From DAOUAT01 sp964551735 (GTDB lineage: Bacteria > Chloroflexota > Anaerolineae > CG2-30-64-16), in assembly GCA_964551735.1 (NCBI GenBank), contig CAZKEF010000011.1, positions 98,205 through 162,204 of the forward strand: a DNA stretch of 64,000 nt. Reading direction: 5' to 3'. Numbering within the stretch: position 1 is the first letter of the stretch; each line of letters begins with the position of its first letter. The position numbers were made by a program, and so were the translations under genes. A model generated the notes under the pieces. The model was given only the letters and a program-made list of their open reading frames with translations. It was not told the origin of the DNA and did not search any database. Below are positions 35,374-47,476 of the stretch, in pieces.

Positions 35374-35382
35374 AGTATACCA
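35374..35382 (-). promoter_or_regulatory. Extended -10 promoter of the anchored helical protein gene
   Basis: On the minus strand TGG-TATACT forms an extended -10 about 45 bases before ATG 35331. No clear -35 is seen. Confidence 0.4.
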
Positions 35383-35450
35383 CGATCACGGCAAAACGTC
35401 CCAAATAACGACAGGCCCGCCGCGGATCGCTGCAGTCCCCGCCAGCCCGT

Positions 35451-35480
35451 TTGCACAAATCGCGCCCCCTGTGCTAAAAT
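35451..35480 (+). promoter_or_regulatory. Promoter of the glycosidase gene cluster
   Basis: TTGCAC (35451-35456), an 18-bp spacer and TAAAAT (35475-35480). Transcription from about 35487 leaves a leader of about 300 bases (35487-35784) before ATG 35785. I find no gene, terminator or known riboswitch in that leader, so it may be regulatory. Confidence 0.5.
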
Positions 35481-35784
35481 ACGCATTGCTTGTCGGTGAT
35501 CGGCTTGCCGGCAAGTTCAGTTTTTCCGTGGGAGACAAACAACGCGTGACCGTTTCCGGCCTGTGCGTCATCCTCAACAACCAGACATACCCACACATGC
35601 GGTGCGACGAACCAGAGCCATCGAGCGCGCCGCGCCATCACTGCCCTTCCGATAAGCCGGGCAACCCGCCGGCAGATCGGATCCTGTTTCGCCCGCCCTC
35701 TACACACTGCTGAAGCGCCAGCACGTAGCGACCTGCCCGCGTGAGACAGTTTTGATTGAGTTTAGACCAGGAGCACGATAGAAA

Positions 35785-38979
<3,195 letters not shown>

Positions 38980-39033
38980 CAATAATGTTTGGCATGGGGC
39001 GCACCTGACTACAGCGGGCGCCTCATGTGCTGT

Positions 39034-39065
39034 TTGCGCGCGGCCCCAGTGGGGGCCGCGCGCAA
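39034..39065. terminator. Perfect 14-bp hairpin between glycosidase-cluster genes
   Basis: TTGCGCGCGGCCCC (39034-39047) pairs with GGGGCCGCGCGCAA (39052-39065) around AGTG, followed by TTTTC. It is a strong intrinsic terminator for the large glycosidase gene, or a processing hairpin within an operon. Confidence 0.7.
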
Positions 39066-39089
39066 TTTTCACTACAGGAAGGAGGCGGG

Positions 39090-39674
39090 ATGCAACTCGG
39101 CGAAAGGCCGGCCAGCATGATCCTAGCCGCGGCAGCGCTCTTGTTGGCACTGCTCATCGGCGCGATCATACCGCTCGCCTCCGGTGATAACGCGTCAAGA
39201 GAGGCGTTATCCTGGACGCCCCCTTCCCCTACTATCGCTTCGCCCACTGCTCGTAGCGAAACCAAGGCGCTTGCCAGCCTGACGGCCACGGTGACGATGG
39301 CGCCAGCCACCGCAGCGCCTCAACCGCGGCCTGCGGCAGCCACGCCCGTGCCTACCTTACCGACAGCCGCCCCCTTGCCGACAGCGACACCCGCGCCCGC
39401 CTTGACCGCAACGGCGGAGGAGGATCCGCCCGCTGCGACACCGGAAGGCCCGACCGCCAGTATCCTGGTCGAACCGCTCAACTTGCGCACAGGGCCCGGG
39501 ACCGGCTTCCCCCCACTGGGTATTGCCCGGATCGGTGATGTGTACACGCTGCGCGGCCGCAATGCCGACGGCAGTTGGTACCAAATCTGTTGTATCCAGG
39601 ATGCGCCGGCCTGGGTCAGCGCTGAGTTCGTTGCTGTCAACGGCGCCATTGATACGCTGCCCATCGTGCCGTGA
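39090..39674 (+). CDS. Membrane-anchored SH3-domain protein
   Basis: A signal/anchor helix (MILAAAALLLALLIGAIIPL) and a long Pro/Thr/Ala-rich extracellular linker lead to a C-terminal SH3b domain (EPLNLRTGPGTGFPPLGIAR, WYQICC...APAWVSAEFV). SH3b domains bind peptidoglycan or other wall polymers. ATG 39090 (MQLGERPA) is used, with AGGAAGGAGG just upstream. There is no catalytic domain, unlike its neighbours. Confidence 0.78.
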   Translation: MQLGERPASMILAAAALLLALLIGAIIPLASGDNASREALSWTPPSPTIASPTARSETKALASLTATVTMAPATAAPQPRPAAATPVPTLPTAAPLPTATPAPALTATAEEDPPAATPEGPTASILVEPLNLRTGPGTGFPPLGIARIGDVYTLRGRNADGSWYQICCIQDAPAWVSAEFVAVNGAIDTLPIVP

Positions 39675-39712
39675 GCTTCGGCACACATCACACCCATTTC
39701 GGAGAAAGAGCA

Positions 39713-41110
39713 ATGCGACAGAACCACCCCACCCATCGACAGCGCCAGATCATCGTCCTTCTGGTGATCGCCCTGCTGCCCCTCGTCTGGGCGCCTGCCG
39801 CAAGCGCCAGCGTCGCAGCCGCGCCGGCTGCAGCCCCCACGGCCAATGGGATTGTTTTGGCCGATGTGCTCAACGTGCGCAGCGGACCCAGCACCGCCTA
39901 CCCGGTCATTAACCGGGTCAAGCTGGACGCCAAACTCACGTTAACCGGCCGTGACACAAAGACCACATGGTTGCAGATTTCCCTGAACGGCAAGGCTGGC
40001 TGGGTTTCCGGCCAGTGGGTTAAGGCGAGCGGCGACCTGGCCGCGCTGCCCGTAGTGGAAGTCCCGCCCCCGCCGAGAGCGGTCGCCAGCGCAGCCGTCT
40101 CCGTCGCAGCGCCACGGCCTTCGGCGCCCGGCTTCTTCGACTACGGCATCCAGTTCGACCCGGGCAACCTGGGCGAGTCCGTCTCGGCGACGGCCGACCT
40201 GGGCATCCGCTGGGCCAAATGGCAGGTGCAGTGGAAGGACTTCGAGGGCGGCGGGCCGGGCCAGCGCAACTGGCCGGATGACGTCGTCAACACGTTCAAC
40301 GGCGCAGGCATCCAGCTTCTGGCCAGCATCGTCAAGGCCCCCAACTGGGCCCGCCCGGCCAACACCGATTTCAGCGTCGAAGGCCCCCCGGCAGACCCGG
40401 GGACCTATGCCAGCTTCGTCGGCGAGTTCGCAGGGCGCTACTGCGGCCGCGTCCAGGCCATCGAGGTCTGGAACGAGCAGAACCTGCACTATGAATGGGG
40501 CAACGAGCCGCTGGATGCCGCGCGCTATGTCCGGCTGCTGGCCGCCGCGTATCGGGCCATCAAGGCTGCGTGTCCGAGCATGATCGTGGTCAGCGGCGCG
40601 CCCACGCCCACCGGGGCCAATCCACCGGCCGCGATTCGCGACACGACATACCTGGAGCAAATGTACCGCGCCGGCCTGAAAAACTATGCCGACGCGATCG
40701 GCGCGCACCCCAGCGGCTACGGCAACCCGCCCGACAGCCGTTTCCAGGACTGGCAGGCCGGGAACTATTCGCGGCCCTCGCACGTCAGTGATCCGTCGTT
40801 CTTCTTCCGTAACACCATGGAGCAGTATCGCAACATCATGGTGAAGTACGGCGACGGCAACAAGCGGATCTGGCCGACCGAATTCGGTTGGGCTTCCACC
40901 GGCAGCCCATACCCGGGTTATGAGTATGCCTTATACAATTCCGAACAACAGCAGGGTGAGTATATCGTCCGAGCGTTCGAAATCATGAAGGGTTGGGGCT
41001 GGGTCGGTGTTGCCTTCTTGTGGAACCTGAACTACAACCACGGCGAACAGTCCGCCTTCCGCATCATCGGTCGCCCCGCGTATGGGATGCTCAAGGGTGT
41101 AGGAAAATAA
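39713..41110 (+). CDS. Secreted SH3 / GH39-like glycosidase
   Basis: A signal peptide (VLLVIALLPLVWAPAASA) is followed by an SH3b domain (VLNVRSGPSTAYPVINRVK) and a clan GH-A catalytic domain. The acid/base is Glu255 (EVWNEQNLHYEWG) and the nucleophile Glu390 (WPTEFGWA). It is closely related to the C-terminal half of the 35785 gene product (shared APNWAR, NEQNLHYEWGN, IGAHPSG, IMVKYGD), so the two arose by duplication. ATG 39713 has GGAGAAAG upstream. Confidence 0.88.
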   Translation: MRQNHPTHRQRQIIVLLVIALLPLVWAPAASASVAAAPAAAPTANGIVLADVLNVRSGPSTAYPVINRVKLDAKLTLTGRDTKTTWLQISLNGKAGWVSGQWVKASGDLAALPVVEVPPPPRAVASAAVSVAAPRPSAPGFFDYGIQFDPGNLGESVSATADLGIRWAKWQVQWKDFEGGGPGQRNWPDDVVNTFNGAGIQLLASIVKAPNWARPANTDFSVEGPPADPGTYASFVGEFAGRYCGRVQAIEVWNEQNLHYEWGNEPLDAARYVRLLAAAYRAIKAACPSMIVVSGAPTPTGANPPAAIRDTTYLEQMYRAGLKNYADAIGAHPSGYGNPPDSRFQDWQAGNYSRPSHVSDPSFFFRNTMEQYRNIMVKYGDGNKRIWPTEFGWASTGSPYPGYEYALYNSEQQQGEYIVRAFEIMKGWGWVGVAFLWNLNYNHGEQSAFRIIGRPAYGMLKGVGK

Positions 41111-41147
41111 GCGGCGTTCACCAGCACCGGAAGGAGCGCAACCTATC

Positions 41148-42554
41148 ATGAAGTCGCAGCGATCTCATCGGCGTGTCGCGTGGCCCTGGCTGCTGATCGC
41201 GGCCGTTCTGGTCATCGGCCCACTGCTGGCAGGGTGCGCGCCCGCCGCGCCTGCCGCCACGCCGACCCCCACCAAGACGCCGCGGCCGGAGGCAACGGCC
41301 ACGCGTGAACCCACCGTGGCTCCGCCGCTGCCGCCGCCCACTGAGACAACAGCTCAACCGGCCACGGCAGCACCGACCGAGCCGCCGGCGGCTGCCGTCC
41401 CGACCGAGGCCCCGCCGACCGAAACGCCCCCGCCCAGCCCGACCCCGGCCCCCGCTACGCGGCCGCCCGCGGGCAGCGCGGACATGACCTCGCCCGACTA
41501 CGGCGTGCAGGCCTTCCTCTGGTGGCGCCCTGAAGTGGCCGACCGAGACCTGGGGTTGATCAAAGACGCCGGGTTCTACTGGGTCAAACAGCTGTTTTCG
41601 TGGCAGGACATCGAGGGCGCCGGCAAGGGTGAGTTCAACTGGTCGAACACCGACCGAATCGTCGAACAGGTCGAACAATACGGGCTGAAGCTGATCGTGC
41701 GCCTCAGCGAGGATCCAGATCGGCCCTTCTGGGCCGGTTCACCGCCGGCCAACATGAACCACTTCGCTGACTTTGTGAGCGCGGTGGCGCAGCGCTACGC
41801 CGGCCGCATCCATGCCTACCAGGTCTGGAACGAGCCGAACCTGGCACGCGAGTGGGGGGACAAGCGGCCCGACCCGGCCGGCTATGCCCGGCTGCTCAAG
41901 GCCGCGTACGGGGCGATCAAAGCTGCCGACCCCAACGCCATCGTGATCACTGCGGGCATGGCGCCCACCGGCACCGACACCGAGATCGCGATGCCGGACG
42001 ATAAGTTCTATGAACTGATGTACCAGGCCATGGGCGGCACCAGCGCGGGCTACTTCGACATGCTGGGCGTCCACGGCGCAGGCTTCGCGGCCGCGCCGGA
42101 GATCAGCCCGAACGAAACCGCTGCCAACAAAGTGCCTTACGGCGGCGAGCGGTTCTTCTCCTTCCGCCGCGTGGAGGACATCCGCGCCATCATGGTGCGC
42201 TACGGCGACGCCGACAAGAAGGTAGCCGTGCTGGAGTTTGGCTGGACCACCGACAACCGGCCGGATTCGCCCTATTACTGGCACGGCGCCGGCGCCGGGA
42301 TCAGCGAGGAGCTGAAGGGGAAATACCTGGTGCGCGCGTTGGAGTGGGCGCGCACCAACTGGCAGCCATGGATCGGCCTGATGAGCGTGATCTACATGCC
42401 GGACGTTTCGTGGACGAAAGACACGGAGCAGTACTACTGGTCGCTGATCGGCCCTGGCTACCCCGAGACGTTCTGGCGCGCGGGTTATATCGAGCTATGC
42501 ATCTATCTGAATGAGCTCGCCGGCCAGCGCTGCAAATATGATCCCAATCCCTGA
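41148..42554 (+). CDS. Lipoprotein GH39-like glycosidase
   Basis: A lipoprotein signal with lipobox LLAGC (Cys30) is followed by a Thr/Pro-rich spacer and a clan GH-A catalytic domain. The acid/base is Glu229 (QVWNEPN) and the nucleophile Glu363 (VLEFGWT). It is a third, more diverged paralogue without an SH3 domain. GGAAGGAG lies upstream of ATG 41148. The last gene before a strong terminator, it probably acts at the outer face of the membrane. Confidence 0.88.
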   Translation: MKSQRSHRRVAWPWLLIAAVLVIGPLLAGCAPAAPAATPTPTKTPRPEATATREPTVAPPLPPPTETTAQPATAAPTEPPAAAVPTEAPPTETPPPSPTPAPATRPPAGSADMTSPDYGVQAFLWWRPEVADRDLGLIKDAGFYWVKQLFSWQDIEGAGKGEFNWSNTDRIVEQVEQYGLKLIVRLSEDPDRPFWAGSPPANMNHFADFVSAVAQRYAGRIHAYQVWNEPNLAREWGDKRPDPAGYARLLKAAYGAIKAADPNAIVITAGMAPTGTDTEIAMPDDKFYELMYQAMGGTSAGYFDMLGVHGAGFAAAPEISPNETAANKVPYGGERFFSFRRVEDIRAIMVRYGDADKKVAVLEFGWTTDNRPDSPYYWHGAGAGISEELKGKYLVRALEWARTNWQPWIGLMSVIYMPDVSWTKDTEQYYWSLIGPGYPETFWRAGYIELCIYLNELAGQRCKYDPNP

Positions 42555-42580
42555 CGGCCAGAGCAGTTAATCAGGGTTCC

Positions 42581-42621
42581 ATAAAATGCCTCCTGCGCAG
42601 ACTGCGCAGGAGGCATTTTAT
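42581..42621. terminator. Bidirectional terminator, 20-bp perfect palindrome
   Basis: ATAAAATGCCTCCTGCGCAG (42581-42600) and its exact reverse complement (42602-42621) flank a single base. A-runs and T-runs at both ends give an intrinsic terminator for both the glycosidase gene (+) and the convergent gene at 42648 (-). Confidence 0.85.
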
Positions 42622-42647
42622 GTCAACAAGAATCAACATCCTTGCGC

Positions 42648-43358
42648 CTACCGCCTGCGCCAGTCCACCCAGAAACATGTGGCCTGGGGCTCAGGCGCCA
42701 GACCGAACCCGATCTCGACTTGCGGGCTGAGCTGCAGGCCGCCCGCGTCGATCACCGTCAGAAAGAAGCGCCGGGCCGGCCCGCCGATAGGGAAATCGTA
42801 ACGCCCGGCGTCGGTTGCGCCGGACTTGGACACGGCCGTGGCGGCATTGCCGTACTGGTCGACCAGGTAGAGGCGAACATCGGGCACCGGGGCGCCTGTC
42901 CTGTCGGTGACTTGTCCCAGGACATAGATCCCCGGGCAATCACCGGTGCTATAGCGCACGGGCCGGGCCAGCGCGTAGAGGTAAGCGCGCGCCGGCGTTG
43001 GGCTTTCAGGGATGGTGGGCGAAGGGGTCACGGCCTCGTCCGTGCTCGCAGCCGGCACGGTGGGTGTCGGAGACGGGGAAGCAACCGAAGCGGGCGGCAT
43101 GCTGGTCGGTGTCGGCGCCACCAGGGCCGTAGCGGCAGGTTGAGCCGGCAGGGTCGACGCGGCACCAGGGGTCGTCGCGGCCGGTGTTTGTGCGCCCGCC
43201 TGGCCCAGCGTGGCGGGCGCAGGCGGCGTCCAGCCGGCCTGCGGCGGCATTAGATCCTGCTGCAGGCGGGCTAACAGGAACCGGCCGCCCAAAAAACCGC
43301 CGACACAAGCCAACAGCAGTACCAAAATGAAAGCTAACGCATAACCGTAACGACGCAT
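42648..43358 (-). CDS. Membrane-anchored protein with a C-terminal regulatory-like beta domain
   Basis: An N-terminal helix (YALAFILVLLLACVGGFLGG) and a Pro/Ala/Thr linker (about 100 residues) precede a beta domain. That domain starts CPGIYVLGQVTDRTGAPVPD, as in carboxypeptidase-regulatory-like folds, and ends ATCFWVDWRRR with a possible closing disulfide. ATG 43358 (MRRYGYAL) has GAGGG upstream, so the frame to 43505, which crosses the tRNA promoter, is rejected. The function is unknown; it is an exported binding protein by topology. Confidence 0.72.
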   Translation of the reverse strand: MRRYGYALAFILVLLLACVGGFLGGRFLLARLQQDLMPPQAGWTPPAPATLGQAGAQTPAATTPGAASTLPAQPAATALVAPTPTSMPPASVASPSPTPTVPAASTDEAVTPSPTIPESPTPARAYLYALARPVRYSTGDCPGIYVLGQVTDRTGAPVPDVRLYLVDQYGNAATAVSKSGATDAGRYDFPIGGPARRFFLTVIDAGGLQLSPQVEIGFGLAPEPQATCFWVDWRRR

Positions 43359-43434
43359 AGAGTTACCCTCATATATCTCCCGTTGGACAGATTGCCTGGG
43401 ATCCTCAGCCGTACAAAAGCATCCCCGCCCCAGT

Positions 43435-43463
43435 TTGCGCGTTCGACGCAACAATGCTATACT
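43435..43463 (+). promoter_or_regulatory. Promoter of tRNA-Val
   Basis: TTGCGC (43435-43440), a 17-bp spacer and TATACT (43458-43463) lie 12 bases upstream of the tRNA 5' end. Confidence 0.7.
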
Positions 43464-43475
43464 TTCCCTCTGTAA

Positions 43476-43549
<74 letters not shown>

Positions 43550-43564
43550 TTTTACCCCTACCGG

Positions 43565-43716
43565 TGTCCGCATGGTACGCATTTTAGGCCGTCCATGAGG
43601 ACATCGGTTCGCGTAAGCGCCGGACACTCCTCTACCTATGTCCGCACGGATGGGCTGCCTTTCGGGAAGAAAAAAAGCGTCTGAGACGTTATCAGCACTG
43701 GCTGAGGCGTTATCAG
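43565..43716. repeat. Direct repeats between tRNA-Val and the integrase gene (possible att arm sites)
   Basis: TGTCCGCAYGG occurs at 43565-43575 and 43639-43649. CTGAGRCGTTATCAG occurs at 43681-43695 and 43702-43716 (21-bp period). Paired short direct repeats beside a tyrosine integrase gene at a tRNA 3' end resemble arm-type binding sites of an attachment site. No second copy of the tRNA 3' end was found in the window. Confidence 0.5.
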
Positions 43717-43747
43717 ACCTGAGTTTTCCCAACCGGAGGCAGCACGG

Positions 43748-44809
43748 ATGAAACAGCTCACTCTCTCCCAAACGATCGAAGGCTTCCTGCTGGAAAAGCA
43801 GGCCCAGCATCTCAGCCCACACACTGTGGCTGATTATACCAACGCGTTCCGAAAGTTTCAAGCCTACCTGGGCGAGCCTGAGCGAAGCGGCGCGGAGTCG
43901 ACACTTGCACCTGCGCACCGCTCCGGCGCAAGTGCAGGTGAGGACGTGCCGTTCGCCAGCATCACCGCCGCCCAGATCAGGAGCTTCCTGGGCGACCTCT
44001 CGACCCCGCGCGCCCCCAACGGCGTCGCGAAGCGGCCGGTCAAGGGCCTCTCCAACAAGACGATCCTCAACATCCACACCGCGCTCTCGGCGCTCTGGAC
44101 GTGGGCGGTCGCCGAAGGGATTGTCACCCAGCACCTGCTGCGCCAGATCCCGCGGCCCAGGCCCGAGAAGCGCGCGATCACGCCTTTCAGCGAGGAGGAC
44201 ATGAAGACGCTGCTGGCGAACGGCGAGCGCTCGCGCACCTACACGCGGCCCGGCAAACGCGCCTGCGACCATGCGGTGGCCACCGCGCTGCGCAACCGGA
44301 CGATCATCTTACTGCTGCTGTCCCACAGGGAGGCTTCGCACCTCGACACCGGCGTGCGCGCCTCGGAGCTGTGCGGGCTGGCCATCAAGGACGCCGATTT
44401 GACCAACAAGCGCATCCTGGTGCTGGGCAAGGGCAACAAGGAGCGCGCGCTGCCGATCTCCCCGCGCACGGCGAAAACGCTGTGGCGTTACCTGACGACT
44501 GAGCGCAAGGATGAGCCGGTCAACGCGCCGCTGTTCCTGGGCAGCGAGGGGGATCCGTTGAACCGCGACGCGCTGCTCAAGCTGCTGATCCGGCTGGGGG
44601 CCAAGGCTGGAGTGCAGGATTGCCACCCACACAGATTCCGCCACACGTTCGCCGTGAACTTCCTCCGAAACGGCGGCAACGCGTTCGAGCTGCAGATGGC
44701 GCTGGGGCACACGACGCTACAGATGGTGCAGACCTACCTGGCGCTGGCACAGGCCGATCTGGACGCGGCGCATCGGAAGGCATCGCCGGTGGAGAATTGG
44801 AGGTTGTGA
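43748..44809 (+). CDS. Tyrosine site-specific recombinase / integrase (XerC/D-like)
   Basis: The N-terminal SAM-like core-binding domain (SQTIEGFLLEKQAQHLSPHTVADY) and C-terminal catalytic domain carry the RHRH-Y set: Arg in TGVRASELCG, HRFRHTFA, GHTTLQMVQTYL. It is expected to integrate and excise the island at the adjacent tRNA-Val. Two insertions relative to the family stand out. One is an Ala/Ser-rich stretch after AYLGEPE (residues about 47-64), encoded by an imperfect inverted repeat (43907-43942). The other is SHREASH before DTGVRAS. Catalytic residues are intact. Confidence 0.93.
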   Translation: MKQLTLSQTIEGFLLEKQAQHLSPHTVADYTNAFRKFQAYLGEPERSGAESTLAPAHRSGASAGEDVPFASITAAQIRSFLGDLSTPRAPNGVAKRPVKGLSNKTILNIHTALSALWTWAVAEGIVTQHLLRQIPRPRPEKRAITPFSEEDMKTLLANGERSRTYTRPGKRACDHAVATALRNRTIILLLLSHREASHLDTGVRASELCGLAIKDADLTNKRILVLGKGNKERALPISPRTAKTLWRYLTTERKDEPVNAPLFLGSEGDPLNRDALLKLLIRLGAKAGVQDCHPHRFRHTFAVNFLRNGGNAFELQMALGHTTLQMVQTYLALAQADLDAAHRKASPVENWRL

Positions 44810-44864
44810 GCCATGACAACCCCTCTTGGAACAGACGAAAGGTTGACACAATGAAGAAGACGGA

Positions 44865-44892
44865 GCAGAAGCCGATATCATCTAGCTTCTGC
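44865..44892. terminator. Hairpin between integrase and convergent small membrane protein gene
   Basis: GCAGAAGC (44865-44872) and GCTTCTGC (44885-44892) form an 8-bp stem with a 12-base loop. The remaining sequence from 44810 to 44917 shows no credible gene. Confidence 0.45.
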
Positions 44893-44917
44893 CCCGCCCT
44901 CTTCCCCTGTGCCAACT

Positions 44918-45229
44918 TCACTCTGTCTTCTGTTTCGTTGATTTCAGCATCAGCGAGTTCTCGTGGCGAACCGTGAGGCATACATTGATCGCTACCCCAA
45001 CGGCCAACCCGATGCCGTAAGCGCCGATGTAGTTCACTCCTTCCAGGGCAATAAACGCACCCCCGATTATGCCGCCCGCGCCAATGGCGCCAAGGAGCAT
45101 GATGAGCTGCTGGACGGGTAGCGGTTCAGCCGTGGTAGGCGGGTAGTGCCGCTTCACGCTGTAGAAGAGAATGTAGCCGCATACAAGACCAATACATCCG
45201 ATCCCCAGAGCGCTTACCCAGGTTGCCAT
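44918..45229 (-). CDS. Small membrane protein of unknown function
   Basis: The 103-residue protein has three hydrophobic helices (ALGIGCIGLVCGYILFYSV, LIMLLGAIGAGGIIGGAFIA, YIGAYGIGLAVGVAINVCL) and a basic cytoplasmic tail. ATG 45229 (MATWVSALG) has AAAGGAGC upstream, so the longer frame to 45292 is rejected. I recognise no family. It is the first minus-strand gene of the island. Confidence 0.65.
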   Translation of the reverse strand: MATWVSALGIGCIGLVCGYILFYSVKRHYPPTTAEPLPVQQLIMLLGAIGAGGIIGGAFIALEGVNYIGAYGIGLAVGVAINVCLTVRHENSLMLKSTKQKTE

Positions 45230-45320
45230 GATGATGCTCCTTTCTTTGGGATGATAGTCCGAGGCAGATCTCCTGCGAGGGGTGGACAGCACTGACCACC
45301 CCTCGCTTGTGCTGTTGATA

Positions 45321-47099
45321 TCAGAAGCCGGTCTGCGAGATCACCGGCGCCTGACCGCTGTTGCTGGCCTGGCTTCGAGGTTTCTCCTGCGTCTCAGTGT
45401 GGGTCTCTGTCTGCCCGTTGGTCTGCTGTTCGGCTTCGGCGGTTGCCGCCGGCGCATCTGAGGTGGTGGGCTTGGTTGGCTGCGGTTGCATATCGCCCGG
45501 TGTTTTGGTATCCGGGGTCGCCTCCAAGGCCGTCGGCGATTGCGGGTTCGTGTTTGCAGGCGTGGCCGCGACGGCCTCTTGCGAGGATCGGAGCCACCAG
45601 GTGTCTATGTTGTGACTCGGGTCTTTCGGGTGGGGTTGGCGTCTCTTGACGACGATTCCGGCGGCGGCCGCCGCATCGAGCCAGGCCACGGCCTCCGGTC
45701 GGTTCTGTCCCAGCCGCGCCGCCTGGCAACGCGGGTCGCTTTGCATGTCTCGGGCAAGCAGGTTGGTATCTACGTAGGGCATTCCCTGTTCGCTGAGACG
45801 GTGGCGCAAGCAACGCAGTAGCCACGGGAGTACGAGTTGTGCCTGTTGCGTCAGCGGGTGGTTCGGATTCAGGGCGACCGTGTTGCGTTCCCCCGGTGTG
45901 CGGGGCTGCAGCAAGCCGCCCTGAATCGCGTCGCGCACGTGGGCCAGGTTGAACTCTCCCGGCAGCCGGTTGAAGTAGGCGAACGCCCAATTCTGCCGGT
46001 GCAGGAAGTCGACAATCCGGAGGGTGACGGCCAGTTGCGTGACCGAGACCCGCGTGACGTTCACCGTGCGTTCTTCCTCGCCGGAGGCTGGTGCCGCCGC
46101 GACGGACGCCGCCGCAGGGGCCGGCCCACCAAGATAGTCGTCAAGGTAGCGCACCCCGTCGGCGATTTCCGCCAGCTTGCGGCTCATGCTGCTCCGCACG
46201 CCGATCACGTACACTTGCTTGCCCCGAGCGTGGATCGCGTCGATCACGGAGGTGAAATCGCTGTCACCGGTCCCGATCACGTAGATATCCACCTGGGGGT
46301 CGCGTTCCAGGCTGATGTGGATGCTGCCCGCAAGGGCCAGATCGCTGGTGTTCTTACCAGGCATGCTCGCCTGGTAGTCGGTCTTCACGCCGTGACCCTC
46401 GAACTCCCACTGGTAGTCGTAGCGCAGTGTCTCCCGGAGTCGCTTCCAGTCCGCGATCGCCCGCAGGCTCACCACGTCGCCCAGATCGGCCATGATCTTG
46501 CGCACAGCATCGAGGTACGCCTGGGTCTCAACCGCCTTGCCTGCCTTCCTGAGGCTGTAGAGGTGGTTTTCGACGTCGAGCCAGCACATGACGACAGCAG
46601 CTTGCATCCGCAGATCCGGCAGCAGGTCCCCCAGGAGCTGGACCACATACGGCTTGAGCTGCGGCGCCACCGACCGGCCGTCCACCGGCCACACCAGGAC
46701 CTCCGAGTCCCTGGAATGGGCGAGGGAACAGAGCGGGCCGTAGGCGGCGTCGCCGCCCATGATGATCAGCTTGCGAGGGGGGTTCTGGAGCATCTGCTCC
46801 ATCTCATCGCCGAGCAGGCTCAGTAGCTCAGTGGGCCGGTCGCCGTTCATGGCGCGGACGGTGCAGCCCATGCGCTTGTAGGCCGCTTGGCGCAGCTTGT
46901 CCGCTTCGTTCAGCACAGCCACCATGCGGTTGACCGGGCCATTGGCCCGGACCATGCTGGTAATCAGCTTCGATTCCAGCTCAATGTCGGCCTGTTTCTT
47001 GCTCATCGAGGCAGCTTCGTAGGAATCATAACCATCGAAGATTGCAAGAACATCAGTTTGAGGTGGACGGCGGTAGCCGTCGCGTGGTTGACTGTACAT
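45321..47099 (-). CDS. Tandem NYN (LabA/DUF88-like PIN-fold) domain protein
   Basis: Two NYN-type nuclease folds lie in tandem. The second (about residues 165-315) has the full acidic set: CWLDVENH, KNTSDLALAG and IGTGDSDF. The first (about 16-150) keeps the fold outline (DVLAIFDGYDSYEAA, KLIIMGGDAAYG) but not the canonical acids, so it looks degenerate. A further folded region (about 345-500, HRQNWAFAYFNRLPGEF) may be a winged-helix OST-HTH-like pair. A Gln/Thr/Pro-rich tail ends the protein. NYN proteins cut RNA; a defence or regulatory role here is inferred from the island context. Confidence 0.8.
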   Translation of the reverse strand: MYSQPRDGYRRPPQTDVLAIFDGYDSYEAASMSKKQADIELESKLITSMVRANGPVNRMVAVLNEADKLRQAAYKRMGCTVRAMNGDRPTELLSLLGDEMEQMLQNPPRKLIIMGGDAAYGPLCSLAHSRDSEVLVWPVDGRSVAPQLKPYVVQLLGDLLPDLRMQAAVVMCWLDVENHLYSLRKAGKAVETQAYLDAVRKIMADLGDVVSLRAIADWKRLRETLRYDYQWEFEGHGVKTDYQASMPGKNTSDLALAGSIHISLERDPQVDIYVIGTGDSDFTSVIDAIHARGKQVYVIGVRSSMSRKLAEIADGVRYLDDYLGGPAPAAASVAAAPASGEEERTVNVTRVSVTQLAVTLRIVDFLHRQNWAFAYFNRLPGEFNLAHVRDAIQGGLLQPRTPGERNTVALNPNHPLTQQAQLVLPWLLRCLRHRLSEQGMPYVDTNLLARDMQSDPRCQAARLGQNRPEAVAWLDAAAAAGIVVKRRQPHPKDPSHNIDTWWLRSSQEAVAATPANTNPQSPTALEATPDTKTPGDMQPQPTKPTTSDAPAATAEAEQQTNGQTETHTETQEKPRSQASNSGQAPVISQTGF

Positions 47100-47129
47100 G
47101 ATCGGCCTCCTCTGCCCTCGACTTTCTCG

Positions 47130-47369
47130 TTAACCTAGGTAGACGACCAACGCGTACATGATGACCAGCAGGCCCCCCACACCGAGCAAGAGCCCCAGAA
47201 GTGCGCCGCATCCACCGCCGCCGGTGTTAGCAGCCATCGCTTCTTCCCGCAGTTCTCGGTTCTCCCGGCGCAGGTGATAGTTCTCACTCTGAAGCTCACC
47301 ACTGCGAGCCGCCTGAAGAAGCACGGCGACACCCAGCACGATGATCAAGGCCATCAGCAGCAATTCCAT
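47130..47369 (-). CDS. Small two-helix membrane protein with coiled coil
   Basis: This 79-residue protein has a membrane helix (MELLLMALIIVLGVAVLLQA), a short charged coiled coil (ENYHLRRENRELREEAMA), a GGGGCG turn and a second helix (LLGLLLGVGGLLVIMYALVV). ATG 47369 has GGGAGG upstream. It lies 30 bases before the NYN gene and is probably co-transcribed with it. No family is recognised. Confidence 0.65.
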   Translation of the reverse strand: MELLLMALIIVLGVAVLLQAARSGELQSENYHLRRENRELREEAMAANTGGGGCGALLGLLLGVGGLLVIMYALVVYLG

Positions 47370-47476
47370 CGGATCCTCCCTTCGCCGGCTCCACTTACCC
47401 TCCGGCTGACACTGTCGAGCTCGCATCACACCAGGCTCACTACCACTCCCGTCGTCTCACCCTCAATCCTGACCAT

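Noticed and set aside
44851..44976. Small plus-strand frame MKKTEQKPISSS after the integrase
   Set aside because: No ribosome site, overlaps a hairpin and the end of the convergent gene, and has Ser/Phe-rich non-coding composition.
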